From Persicaria tinctoria (taxonomy: Eukaryota > Streptophyta > Magnoliopsida > Caryophyllales > Polygonaceae), in the NCBI GenBank assembly GCA_037127255.1, contig JBANSL010000008.1:41181373-41245372 (forward strand): DNA of 64,000 bases, read 5' to 3'. This document shows, in pieces, positions 38,100 through 48,725 of this stretch; the stretch's first letter is position 1, and each line of letters opens with the position of its first letter. The translations under genes were made by a program, and so were the position numbers. The notes under the pieces are model-generated. The model was given only the letters and a program-made list of their open reading frames with translations. It made no database searches and had not been told where the DNA came from.

Positions 38100-39137
38100 T
38101 CCTCTACCTGCCTTTGTGAATCCCCTTCCCAAATCCTTGATTCTGTCCTTGCCTCGCCTCTTTTGGGTCTCGATCTTTCCGGCTGGGTCGGTAGCGGTCC
38201 TTCCCGGTAGATCGGCCTCGATTCGGGGCGATGCCATGTTTCCGGCTGCCATGGCCCTCGTTTGCCTCACCATCGCCATCGTCGGTTGCTCGTCGATGGC
38301 TCAAACCCCTTTCATCGTACATCGCCTTCCTTGCCGGCGCAGCGTACCTCCTGCCCCATCCTTCTTTGTTTGGATGTGGGCTTGTGTTTAATCCCCTGTG
38401 TTTCTGGGTTTCCTTTGCCCACTGCGATCCCGTTCTCAGTGCTCGATCGTAGTTGCCTTTCTCCGGTGGTCCTCGGTGGTGCCGCCGCCTTGATCTTGGC
38501 TAGGCTCTCACGTTCACTCTTGGTCCTTCGGGCCCAAGTTTGGGTTCTTCGGGCCCAAGTTTGCGGATTTGTTAAAATATATTTTAAAAAAACGTAAGGG
38601 CTTTATCTAAATTTTAAAAATTGCAATACCCACCCGAGAGGGTTTGAGAAAATCCCGCAAGGGCTTGTCGATACTTTTGTAGGTGAAAGCTTGATGGCGT
38701 TTTGTTGCGATCAGTTTGCGGCTTTGCTTCCGATGTTTTTAGGAGATCTTCTGCTTGGTTGAGGGGCGTGGAGTCTGTAGTCGGGTCTGGCTGGGGTCGA
38801 GGTGGTGCGCTCATGGCGACTCCGTATTCAGGAAAGAGTTTCCTTGGAGTTCGTCTGCATTACCCACATGAGTTAGTGTCCTGCTGTACTACTGACCCGC
38901 GGTGCTACTGTTCGGTGGTGCTTGGCTGCGTTCTTCGGTGGCTTCCTCAGCGTTCGGGTGTTTGGTCTTTCTGGAATGTTTGCAGTAGAGTTTATTTCTG
39001 TTTGGTTCACTACACTTGTTATTTGTATTTATGTTTTTAGATTGCTCTGTTGGACGGTTTGCCGTCTGCCGACTTCGGTCGGCCTCTCGATGAGTCAGGC
39101 CTGTCTGACCTTCGAATTTTTACCCAATAAAAAAAAA
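38100..39137 (+). mobile_element. Poly-A retroposon, 'hairpin B' family, longer copy
   Basis: This copy parallels 9100-9985 in its GC-rich core (GGTGGTGCCGCCGCCTTG near 38477) and in its 3' half (AGATCTTCTGCTTGG, CTGGGGTCGAGGT, GCGACTCCGTATTC, CTACTGTTCGGTGGTG). It closes with GGTTTGCCGTCTGCCGAC, a CGACTTCGGTCG hairpin, CAGGCCTGTCTGAC and an A-rich tail at 39127-39137. CTTCGGGCCCAAGTTTG is duplicated at 38526-38565. Frames of 60-110 codons here are not homologous to anything I recognise. Confidence 0.55.
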
Positions 39138-39167
39138 GGGCAATAACATCCAGATAACTCAAAGCTT

Positions 39168-40068
39168 TCACGAGTCACCTCTACACCTATAGATCTTTGA
39201 GCAGCCTCTACTGTAAGGGTTTGACGGGTCTGGCCTCGATAGCATGATAGGTAGGACCAATGTTCTAAAATGCGCTAGGCGGCCGCTAGGCGGTGGGTGG
39301 CCGCCTGGCGCCTAGGCGGCTAGGCGGGTGCCTAGGCGGCGCCTAGGCGGACTTAGAACAAACTTGATTATTTCCTTATATTTTGACGAATAACACTTGT
39401 CAATAATTCATATAATGTAATAATAATCCATAATATCACTCATAAACCCAAATTTGTAGTAGTTAACTAATACTAAAGTAAATAAACGCAAAAGTACATG
39501 TCTGACTAACAACTCTAAACCTCCTAAAATCCAAAACTATAAGTTCGACTGAAAAACAAATGCATCCTGATATGGGGGATAGAAAAACCCTAAGTCAACT
39601 AATCGTATGTTTAGAAGCTCAAATTGAATAATCGTTGGACTAGGCGGTGCCTAGGCGGGACCAGGCGGCGCCTAGGCGGAACTAGGCGGTTGCTAGACGA
39701 ATTTCCGCCTGGAGGTCCGCCTAGGCTTAAAAATTCCTAGGTCCCGTTCCGCCTAGCGCCTAGGCGGCGCCTAGGCGCGATTTTTAGAACACTGGGTAGG
39801 ACTGACCTGCGCTAGCACTACCACAGGCCGGTTTGTCTCTCTTTAGAGCGCTATAAGAGATGTGGGTCTGTTGTTCAAGGATCATCCGACTTATATCCGA
39901 CCCCATCAAGAGCTCACCTTCTGTATTGCACTCGGCAATTGAACAACCATTGCACGTCGAGTGGATTTGTGTCCTGCTACCTCCAGCTGCAGCGCCCTTG
40001 TAGTCGATAAGGAAGAGCACGAGAAGGAGTCCGCCAAGAAGAAACGTCTTGGAAACCTTTTGCTCCAT
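39168..40068 (-). pseudogene. RALF-like peptide hormone gene, split by a transposon and frameshifted
   Basis: RALF peptides are secreted cysteine-rich signals read by CrRLK1L receptor kinases such as FERONIA. From an ATG at 40066-40068 the minus strand encodes a signal peptide (KTFLLGGLLLVLFLIDYKGA), a propeptide (STCNGCSIAECN, then GSDISRMIL) and the start of the mature peptide, with the receptor-contact motif HISYSALKRDKPACG. At GQSY the frame runs into the hAT element at 39258-39794. Beyond it, 39249-39168 encodes the expected end, NPYSRGCSKIYRCRGDS and a stop. Joining across the 8-bp duplication still leaves the two parts in different frames, so there is also an indel. The truncated product would lack the last cysteines. 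Confidence 0.88.
39258..39794. mobile_element. hAT-type non-autonomous element, copy 2, inside RALF
   Basis: The ends are CAATGTTCTAAAA and, on the other strand, CAGTGTTCTAAAA. An exact 8-bp duplication GGTAGGAC flanks it (39250-39257 and 39795-39802). It is collinear with copy 1 at 30811-31358, sharing the CTAGGCGG-rich arms, the middle AATAATTCATATAATG-like text and CCTCCTAAAATCCAAAAC. It interrupts the RALF coding sequence between the second-half cysteines. Confidence 0.92.
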
Positions 40069-40119
40069 GATTGGGACCAATTTACACCCAGCAGTGCTCT
40101 CTCTATATAGTAGTAACAA

Positions 40120-40781
40120 ATAGCTAAAACTTCAAAAACCACCCTCTCTTTAGGTGATTTTGCTCGAAACCACCCTTATCGACGTTTTGCTTATAATTCA
40201 CCACCTGCAATCATTTTTTTAACAATAAAATCCCCAAATAACTTTCACATTTAGGAGATTTTGGAATTTTAGAGAATTTTAAGTATTTTTTTCGTTCAAA
40301 TGATCTCAATTTTCTAAAATAGACAAGCAATATTGGAGTTTTTCTTATTGTAGCATTTTATAAAACAAAATGTTTCTTCAAATATTTGAAATGGAGAATC
40401 TGTTAAAGTTAGAGCAAAAATATATAATTTGGAGAAAATGCCTTTTCTTTTCTTAATTTAGATACACTTTTAGAGGGATATCTAAGAAAAAGTTTGGAAT
40501 GTCCAAAAGAATATATACTTCTTAGTAGGGAGAGTTTATCGGACATTCCATCGTCATACACATTCTTTATGGTATTATAACAAAGGTAAAATGAGTGAGG
40601 GTAGTGAGTTATAAATAAAATATGAATATGGGGTTGTGAAATGCAATTGTGAAAAGTAGGGGTGGTTTTGTGAAATGTGACACAATGAGGAATTAAGTTT
40701 TATGTTTTGTCCACCACCTTTTGAAAGGTGAAAGTGGGAAGGAGCTTTAGGAACCAATTTAGGTGGACAACACTTTACCTA
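40120..40781. other. RALF upstream region, no other gene
   Basis: AT-rich sequence upstream of the broken RALF gene. A TATATAGT motif at about 40104-40111, 36-43 nt above the RALF ATG, could be its TATA box or lie in its leader. Confidence 0.4.
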
Positions 40782-41021
40782 CTGCTCCCTCCGTTCGGCA
40801 AAACTTGTCGTTTACTATTCATGCACGCTTTTTTAGAATGATAAAAACTATATAAAATATTCATTTTTTTATAAATTTTTTTTAACAAGTTTGTACTTAT
40901 TAATAATAACTACGAAGTTGTTAAAAAAATTATTAAAAAAACTAGATATTTTATATAGTTTTTATCTCATAAACAAACGTGCATTAATAGTAAAGTGTCA
41001 AGTTTTTCCGAACGGAGGTAG
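40782..41021. mobile_element. Stowaway MITE (Tc1/mariner type)
   Basis: The left end CTGCTCCCTCCGTTCGG and the right end CCGAACGGAGGTAG are inverted, flanked by TA on both sides (40780-40781 and 41022-41023). The 240-bp AT-rich body can fold almost end to end (TATATAGTTTTTATC / GATAAAAACTATATA). The CTCCCTCCGT end is the hallmark of plant Stowaway elements. Confidence 0.9.
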
Positions 41022-41023
41022 TA

Positions 41024-41480
41024 TACCTCGTAATTTCATAAACTCAATTCAAGCGGACAACATGCCTTCTTTTATTATTAGTCTATTCTGACTGTGATTT
41101 GAGTGCTGATTAATGGTCGGAGAAATTGATTACTGCAATCAGCATTGCATTATTTAGCCTTCCTATCTATCTACGGAATATATGTATACATATACTAAAA
41201 TCGATGTATAGCGTCATATGTGGTGTGTTGAGGTTGGTTCTAGAAGAAAAAATCATATGTAGTACGTTGAGGTTGATCATAAGAGGAAAATTAATAAAAT
41301 AAGATGTTGTCATAATTTATAGATAAGCCACAATTTATCTCTATATATATATTTTAGTTAATTGAAAAAAATGTAAATAAAAACTATTTTATAGTCATAC
41401 TTACCAAAAATATTAATAGATAAATATGTACTATTTGAGATGCGCTATTTTAAGACTTACATACATCAATAATGGGCAAA
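41024..41480. other. Intergenic, nothing recognised
   Basis: AT-rich; a short direct echo (CATATGTGGTGTGTTGAGGTTG / CATATGTAGTACGTTGAGGTTG, each part under 20 shared bases) lies at about 41215 and 41263. Confidence 0.5.
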
Positions 41481-41481
41481 A

Positions 41482-42552
41482 ATGGACATCGATGCCATCA
41501 CCACCACCACATCACCACCGGCGCAACCCGCCACACCCATCACCAACAACGGCACAACTCACCACGCCACCATCTTCTTCACCATTAACGAATCGAATCG
41601 GCGCAACAAGCCTTCCACCACCCACAACGGCCAACTCACAAAACCCGCCACCTTCTTCTTCGATAACGATCTCAGATCGAATTGGCGCAATCCGCCTCAC
41701 CACCTTTCTTCCCCATGTTGGAAACAATCTATTCCCCAATTCAATTTGGGATCTCTCCTTCCTCACCCCTCTATCGAAGATTGATGGGGTTTCCCCCAAA
41801 TTGGGATCCCAAACCCTCGGTGAAAAATCAAGACTCCATTTGTCCCACTGACGAAGAACTCATATAATCCCAATATGTTTTTTTGAAATGATTAGCATTT
41901 GTTAATTACTTTATCTCATATTCGGCACCTGCAAGATCATCTACTTGCTAGAAAATTGAAGTTTACCTTCTTCAATAAACACTAAGGCCGCTCTCGTTGT
42001 TCTTCAAGGGGGATTTTTCTTCCTTGTTGACCAGCAATTTGCTCAGGGCTTCAAAGAAATCCAAATCATCCACCATCTTCGCCGTCCCGGTCGGCGCTCC
42101 CAATCCCACCCAGGCACCACAGCCTCTCCTACACCGACTTGCTGTCCGATGTTTTCGATATAAATCCCTTTAATCCGGCTCGTTTTCGAACCCAAAGCCT
42201 ACTCAACTTCGGACCCTAAGATCCTCCGACCGCCCTAAAACCCCGACCATCACCACTCTTGGCCTCGTGCGCCACCGGCCGACCGCCTTTGGTTGTGCCT
42301 TCGCCGTCCACTGCTTCGATTTCGGCCTCAAAGCCTCCTCAACTTCAACCCCTGAGAACCTCCGACCGCTCTAGAACCCCTTCCATCACCACTCCTGGCC
42401 TCGTGCGCCGCCGGCCGAACGCCTTTGGCTGTGCCTTGTGTGCCTTCGCCGACCCTCTGCGTGACATGACTTCTCTGCTACCGTCTTCCTTGGCGTGCAA
42501 GGGTTTTTCTTATCCTTGCACGCCAAGCACTTAATTAAAAAAAAAAAAACTA
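41482..42552 (+). mobile_element. GC-rich retroposon-like block with 'hairpin A' and poly-A end
   Basis: A Pro/Thr/His-rich GC-rich stretch of no recognisable coding function includes an imperfect tandem duplication (about 42186-42310 and 42322-42450, both with CCTCGTGCGCC.CCGGCCGA). It ends with TTGGCGTGCAAGGG, a matching CCTTGCACGCCAAG, and a run of A at 42537-42550. The 3' end is that of the element at 9100-9421. Overlapping frames of 90-140 codons are compositional. Confidence 0.45.
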
Positions 42553-42559
42553 CTCCGTA

Positions 42560-43125
42560 TTATCTAACTATTCCAAATTAATATCCCATTTTCCTAATAT
42601 TTTCTAAACACTAATTAATCGCTTTACCCTTTAACCCGGTTCATTTGATCTTAGTTTTTTGCCCGGTAGAGTATAGTCGTTTCTTGGGTGTGAGTTCGTT
42701 TAGTTCCGGATGAAATGCAGTCTCGGGCGCCCTGTTGTTCGAGTTGACCGTGGCAGTGTTCGTGATTCTCGAAGATCTCTCATCTAGGTGGGGGGAGCGT
42801 CGTTGATCCGCACTTCCCCAGGAGACGCCTTCTCCGCTGATGGGTTTCTGCATCTGTCTCCCCGGCGTCGAGTCGTCGTGTCAGTCCTTCGACTTTCCCA
42901 TGTTCTCGGCATTCGCAGCTTCCACTCGGTGTCCTTCGACCGTCTCTCTTCTGGTCTTCATGTTGGGATCTTGTGTTTCCGGGTTTCTTTGTTGTTTTTT
43001 GCTTTTTATGATTGTATCATGACGGTTTGCCCGTCTGCCATTTTTCGGCCTCTCGTTGTCCAAGACTTCAGTTGAAGTCTTGGACTTCGAATTATTTCCG
43101 GTTCAAAAAAAAAAAAAAAAAAAAG
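42560..43125 (+). mobile_element. Poly-A retroposon, 'hairpin B' type, with 20-A tail
   Basis: The 3' end has ACGGTTTGCCCGTCTGCC, TTTTTCGGCCTCTCG, then a perfect hairpin CCAAGACTTC / GAAGTCTTGG (about 43060-43084), then an A-run at 43106-43123. The order repeats that of 39030-39137 and 9880-9985. This is consistent with an L1-like non-LTR element, severely 5'-truncated. Confidence 0.55.
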
Positions 43126-43129
43126 CTTG

Positions 43130-44480
43130 ACTAATGCTTATTTTACATCTTGGATGAGGCTTCTTAGATCACTTTTCTACCTTTTAGGATCTTAGTGTTT
43201 TTTTTACCATCTTACATTTATTTTCCAGGTTTATTTCCCTATCTTTCTAGCCATCTTTCTCATAAAAATAATAAATAAGTTATGTATATCTACATAACTT
43301 CAAAAGTATTCGCACAATCACGTGCTTTTGATTTTTTTAATCTTTGCACGAGAGCTTATATTTTCCTTTTTAGATTTATCCTAATGATAATATTTATATA
43401 TTTATTTCAAATAATATTAGGTGGTGTGTTTGAGTATTATTACTACTTTACCTTATTAAATCATTTTCAAATTTTGTATTATATCTCTTTCCAACTAATT
43501 TATAAATTATATAAAAAAAATTATGCATATTTTTATTGTAAACAAGTGTATATTAATATAGTATTATATAGATATATAAAATGATGTTCAAATTAAAATG
43601 GATCAAACTCCCGATACAAATTTTGTATTGTATCTCTTTCCACTAGTCATCAACTTAATTAACCTCCTTACAGGAGATTGTTTAGTGCATTTACAAATTG
43701 TTTATCAACTCGCTATAAGCAATCGACATGCCTGCCTTTAGGTATCGATATCTAGTATACCTGTTAATTGAATTATTCGGGTCGGTTTCGGATTAGGGTC
43801 ATTTAGTGTAACGGCCCGAATATAAATATCCGGGATACTTTTCAAAGGTTGGATACCTTCGTTTGGATCTTGCAATCCAGGTACGGGTCGAGATTTCAAA
43901 CCTCAAAAGATCAGTATTTGTTAAGTGAGGATTTTGAATCCCAAAACGATCGAATGGTCGTTGGGTACCCTTAACATGTCCTATAAATCTAAGTCGCGGA
44001 AATTCATTTGAAAAAAAGCGGAAAACGAAAGTAGAGTATAATTTGCCACGGCGAGGCCGGGTCAAAACCAAACATTAAAATACAAGTCGGAAAGTCCTTT
44101 AACCAAATTAGCGAGTCAATCCGGTTCTTCGCATTAGCCCAAGAGTATCTCCCACGTCATGGAAGCACAGAGCAAGCATACCTAAAAACAATTTGTGCGA
44201 GATGGGTCAGACCGAAACCTCCCAACGCACTCGGTCCCGCAAGCAAGCATACACATATGCTATACCTAAAATAAAGATGCTCTAATGTAAAACCATTCAA
44301 AGATGTTTGAGACTCCGCTCACGGGATTCAGCAGAAGCTCAGGGTTGGTCCTGCAAAAACCATTCAACAATGTCAATAAGCATACCGAAATATAGGAATG
44401 GCACTGAATAATCCGTTCAACTCGATAATTTGCGAAAAAATAATTGTGTTTAACCATAAATCAGAGCATATCAAAACAGA
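43130..44480. other. Intergenic, no gene recognised
   Basis: 43130-43650 is very AT-rich. 43800-44350 has higher GC content (GTAACGGCCCGAATATAAAT, CAAACCTCAAAAGATCAG) and a 90-codon minus-strand frame, and looks like part of an old LTR or leader, but I cannot place its ends. Confidence 0.45.
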
Positions 44481-44483
44481 AAT

Positions 44484-45011
44484 TGATAAATCCCGGTGGG
44501 CCATATAACGTGGGGGGTCCGCACGTTCGAGCGCATTATGCGCACCCAAGCCGAGCACACAAGACCAGCGGGGTTCCATCCTAAAACCAATTGGCAATAG
44601 GAGGAGTGGCCAACTGACTTATATGCAAGACTCGGGTTATCGTATTTTTTGATGTGGGACAATCCCAAGCTTAAGACATCACAACACGCCCCCTCAAGTG
44701 CAACTGCATGGCCTCGCAATATATGCCAGTTGCAGTTGACGTCTTGAGCCTTAAGGCCGGCTAGCCCAATAGATAAATCGACCTAGGGTCCCAGACCGCA
44801 CCGCTCTGATACCATGATAAATCCTGGTGGGCCATATAACGTGGGGGGTCCGCACGTTCGAGCACATCATGCGCACCTAAGCCGAGCACACAAGACCAGC
44901 GGGGTTCCATCCTAAAACCAATTGGCAACAGGAGGAGTGACCCACTGACTTATATGCAAGGCTCGAGTTATCGTGTTTTTCGATGTGGGACAATCCCAAG
45001 ACATCACAACA
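44484..45011 (-). mobile_element. TRIM: miniature LTR retrotransposon (528 bp)
   Basis: Two direct repeats, 44484-44686 (203 bp) and 44815-45011 (197 bp), begin TGATAAATCC and end ACATCACAACA, so they obey TG...CA. The 5-bp duplication GAAAT flanks the whole (44479-44483 and 45012-45016). On the minus strand a primer-binding site TGGTATCAGAGC (initiator methionine tRNA) abuts the right LTR directly, and a polypurine tract (CTTGAGGGGGCG) abuts the left one. The 128-bp interior cannot code for anything. All features of a terminal-repeat retrotransposon in miniature are present. Confidence 0.95.
44797..44814 (-). promoter_or_regulatory. TRIM primer-binding site (tRNA-iMet)
   Basis: The minus-strand sequence TGGTATCAGAGCGGTGCGG begins immediately inside the right (5') LTR. 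The first 12 bases complement the 3' end of plant initiator tRNA-Met. Confidence 0.85.
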
Positions 45012-45016
45012 GAAAT

Positions 45017-45840
45017 TGTCACCACTATTCACAAAAACTAAAAACTTGCAAGTTCCTGAAAAGGGAATCGGGAGGGAAAAAAATCAAAGATGGAAAGTTG
45101 TCATCATGGAACAAACCCTAGCCACTTGCAACCTGTATCGAGCTATGGTTTCTGCGCAAATGTGATGTCGAGGTCGATACCTGGAGACACAAGACGGCGT
45201 CGAGAGTGTTCGTTATGCAAGTTGTCAGATACAATTTCATTGAGTTCTCCTATAAAAATATCCACTCCGAATCGAACTCAAAATCCAATTGCTGTTGTAA
45301 AAGCTCTTTCTTGTATATCTCGATGATTTAGTTGATTCTTCTGTTTTCTCTCATCTGTCCTCGACCTATTGCCGTGCCGACCTCCTTCTTATCATTCCAT
45401 CCTCGACACCGTTTAGAATCAAGGAGCCATTAATGCCCCTAATTTTCTTTTCCTATTCTGTATATTGCCCTAATTAGCACATATTTAGTCATTCTTAACG
45501 GGTATTCTCATAAATTGGGTATATGGCATTAATTAGGACGTTATGCTATATTGATTGTTGGATGTTATGTTGAGCGTATATTCTAAGCATTATCAATATC
45601 CCCTCAGATTGCTTCCTTACGGAAACGTGAGGGAGGAATCCGAATTTTTCGAACTCATTGCTAGTACACTAGGGCTCCTGGAGAACCTTTGCCTAAAGTG
45701 GCGCTCGAATGGCCAGAAATCGGCGAACCTTGGCCTTAAGTGGCGCTCGAATGGCCTGAAATCGGCGAACCTTGGCCTTAAGTGGCGATGTTCTTTTGCG
45801 AAAACCAACCATGGACAGCTTCAAGGAGCAATGAAAATGT
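45017..45840. repeat. Flank with a 45-bp tandem repeat (45687-45790)
   Basis: A unit of about 45-46 bp containing CTTAAGTGGCGCTCGAATGG and AAATCGGCGAACCTTGG is repeated about 2.4 times. The rest shows nothing definite. The array lies just outside the recognisable 3' end of the gypsy element that follows and may belong to its LTR. Confidence 0.6.
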
Positions 45841-46484
45841 AAATGAAAACAACTAGGGCCTCGTTAAAACCTCACCGTAGGAAAACCTCGTGGGAAAAAA
45901 CGGTACGGCGAGGGAAAAGAGTGCCCCTTATTGCTGTCTGGTTCCATACTCACGCACACGTCTTACACAATCCTAAATCACAAAGCAACAGAATAAATGT
46001 AAAACAACTTTAAATGAGAGGTGTTCCATGTCCTCGGCACCGGCTTACCGCTTGCATCGGCTAACTTATAGGCCCCATTGCCGAAAGCGGAGACCACTTG
46101 GTACAGACCCTCCCAGTTGGGCCCTAGCTTGCCGTCGACCGGATCTTTGGCATTGGGAAGCACTTGCCGCAGCACATGGTCTCCCTCCTTGAACTCGCGG
46201 GGGCAGACATGTCGCCCATGAGCTCGCACCAGTCCTCGCTGATATGCCTCTAGCCGTATGGCAGCCTTGTCCCATTTCTCTTACAGCAGATTGAGGCTAG
46301 CCTGCAGTGCTTGGTCGTTCCCACCCTGCTCGAATGCCTCGGTGCGAATCGTGGGCAAGCCGACTTCCAAGGGAATCACAACTTCCAAGCCATAGGTGAG
46401 CGCAAATGGAGTTTCCCCGGTGGAGCTGCGGGGGGGGGGGGGGGGGGTGCGATAGGCCCATTGGACGGCAGACAGTTCATCCGC

Positions 46485-48011
46485 CTAATTCCCCTTTGCT
46501 TTCTCGAGTCGTTTCTTCAATCCGTTGAGTATGACCTTGTTAGTCGCCTCGGCTTGGCCGTTAGCCTGCGTGTATGCCACAAAGGAATAGAAATTCTTAA
46601 TCCCGTATCCTGCACAAAAAGACTTGAAAGAAGAGCCATTGAACTGAGTTCCGTTATCGGATATAAAGGTGTAGGGGATCCCAAAGCGGGTAATAATGTG
46701 CTCCCACACGAAGTTCTTCGTGTCGGTGTCGCGTATCCCGGAAAGAGCCTTCGCCTCTACCCACTTAGTGAAATAATCCGTGGCAGTTATCATATAATGC
46801 CGGTTGCTTGGGGATCTCGGGAAGGGACCGACTAGGTCCAGCCCCCACTGCGCGAAAGGCCAATAACTGATGATTGGGTGCAAGTCTCCTACCGGTTGGC
46901 GAATTAGCAGCCTAGCAAAGCGTTGGCACTTGTCGCATTTTCGGGTGTAGGACTCTGCATCCTTTTGCATATATGGCCACCAGTAGACGTGGGTCATGGC
47001 TCTGACCGCGAGTGACCTCCCGGCGGCATGGACGCCGCACACACCTTCGTGGATCTCAAACAACAGGTTCTCGACTTTTACCGGGTGCACGCATAACAGA
47101 TATGGCCCGTCGAATGATCGCTTGTACAAGGTCTTGTTCGGAGATAGCCAGAAGCGGGGCGCTTGGAGTCGAACTCGCCTGGCTTCCTTTTTGTTCTCCG
47201 AGAGATGTCCGTGTTCTAGGAAGGCTATGATCGGGTCCAACCAGCTGGGCTCGGTCTTGACGCTATGGACCCCCTCCGTGTTGATGCTCGACTCCTCAAG
47301 GATGTCCACTTTCACTGTGTACCCTCCCTTCTTCTGACTGGAAGACGCCAACGCCGCTAAGGCATCAGCGATTGCATTCTGCTCTCGCGACACGTGTTCC
47401 ACTACAAATTCTTGGAAGTTCGACAACAGGGTCCTCGCCTTCTCCATGCAAGCCTGCATTCGAGGACTCCTTGCTTCATAGCTTCCGCTGATTTGGTTCA
47501 CGATCAACTAAGAGTCGGAGTACACGATTATTCGGCACGCTCCTAGGTCCAATGCAGCCCTCAATCCCAAGATCATAGCTTTGTACTCCGCCTCATTATT
47601 TGTGGCCGTAAACCCGAGCCGGATTGCCGTCCGAATCACTTTTCCGCTGAGCGAGACCAGCACCAGCCCTGCACCAGATCCATTGCGTGTGCTGGATTCG
47701 TTTGCACGTAGCTCCCAAGTATTTTGCTCGTCTACCCGTGCCAGCCATACTCCCTCCTTTGTCGGCGTCGGCTCCCTGGTGAACTCAGCCACGAAATCCG
47801 CTAGTACTTGTGCCTTGATCGTAGTCCGAGGGGTGAAATTGATCTCGTACTGCCCCAATCCTACCGCCCACCTGGCTACTCGTCCCGACAGATCTGAGCT
47901 TGAGAGCAAGGACCTCAAAGGGTGAGTTGAAGGAACATACGTTTTAGTCCCTTCCTTGTCGGTGGTCGTTCGCCCAGCAGCCTCCAACCAATCGCCTTTG
48001 ATGCGCACCAC
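46485..48011 (-). pseudogene. Tat-like gypsy: RNase H and integrase, one stop
   Basis: RNase H comes first (NESSTRNGSGAGLVL, NNEAEYKAMI, YSDS), then a TAG at about 47508-47510, then the second half (EQNAIADALAALASSS). Integrase follows, with its zinc-binding region (GVCGVHAAGRSLAVRAMTHV, CDKCQRF) and catalytic Asp-containing strands (GLDLVGPFPRS, FISDNGTQFNG). The frame ends at GNSTOP, just before a region with a frame-breaking G-run. Confidence 0.82.
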
Positions 48012-48018
48012 CTTCCCC

Positions 48019-48534
48019 TCATGTGGGAATTGAATTAGCTAATGGAGAGTTGAAGGAACGACTGCCATGTGATGGATCGATGGACCCCACGATCAGATTG
48101 GACGAAGACGGGACATTTACGACGAAGAAATCAGCTTCCACGGTCTTGCCTCCCAGCTGTACGGTTTCCTTGAGCACCCCCTTTGGCCAAACGGGAAAAG
48201 ACCCGAGCCCGACCAGCTGAGTCGAGACGGGTGACAGGTCCTGCTGAGACTTTCCCAGCTTCGAGAATGTGGTATAAAACATAACGTCTACTGAACTCCC
48301 GGAATCGACTAGAGCCCGACAGACCTCGAATTCGCCTATCAAGAGGGTGAGCATAAGCGGGTCATTGTGAGGGATCGGGGCTCCCTCCCTGTCGCTGGTC
48401 GCGAAGCACAGATCGACTGACGGTGGTCCCTTGTGCCTCTTTCGGTCTATTGTTTCCGCTCTTGAGGGCGTGGCAACTCCTCCTGTACTCCTGTCGTGTC
48501 TCCGCCTCCTTTCCCTGTTTGATATCCACGACAT
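48019..48534 (-). pseudogene. Tat-like gypsy: gag end and protease
   Basis: The frame has an Arg/His-rich leader (MSWISNRERRRRHDRSTGG) and then the retropepsin core, DSGSSVD preceded by a hydrophobic strand, with a C-terminal NLIVG. The expected continuation into reverse transcriptase is replaced after about 48046 by unrelated residues, then by RNase H. It cannot make a complete polyprotein. Confidence 0.8.
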
Positions 48535-48725
48535 AAATCACCTTTCTTGGCTCATCCCGACTTCAGCCTGCTGCATCCTGATCGGGTTTCAAGGTTGATC
48601 GCTCTGCCCTTTCACTCACATCCTCCTGTATGAAATCCTTCAGGTGACCCTTCTCTGTCAAGTATTCGAGGTAATGTTTGAGCGCCTTGCACTCCTCGGT
48701 TATGTGGCCCTTCTCATGGTGGAAG

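Larger units (their letters stand above)
45842..48725 (-). mobile_element. Tat-like Ty3/gypsy retrotransposon, deleted and interrupted
   Basis: In transcript order from 48725 down: the end of gag (HITEECKALKHYLEYL), an aspartic protease with VDSGSSVDVMFY (in 48019-48534), then an immediate jump to RNase H (TNNEAEYKAMILGLRAALDL, 47508-48011). The whole reverse transcriptase is missing. RNase H ends in a TAG where CAG is expected, and the frame continues (46485-47507) into an integrase with a Cys pair (CDKCQRF), LDLVGPFPRSPSNRHY and SDNGTQF. Then comes an expanded poly-C (46430-46447 as G) and the integrase C-terminus GPNWEGLYQV to 45978. A typical 3' non-coding tail follows to about 45842. The gag end is cut by the chromovirus starting at 48726. 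Confidence 0.88.

Noticed and set aside
41482..41867. Overlapping Pro/Thr/His-rich ORFs near 41.5-41.9 kb
   Set aside because: Three frames on two strands are open together because of CA/CC-rich composition; none resembles a protein family.
44488..45011. Simple tandem duplication of about 330 bp
   Set aside because: TG...CA repeats, PBS, PPT and a 5-bp duplication show a TRIM.
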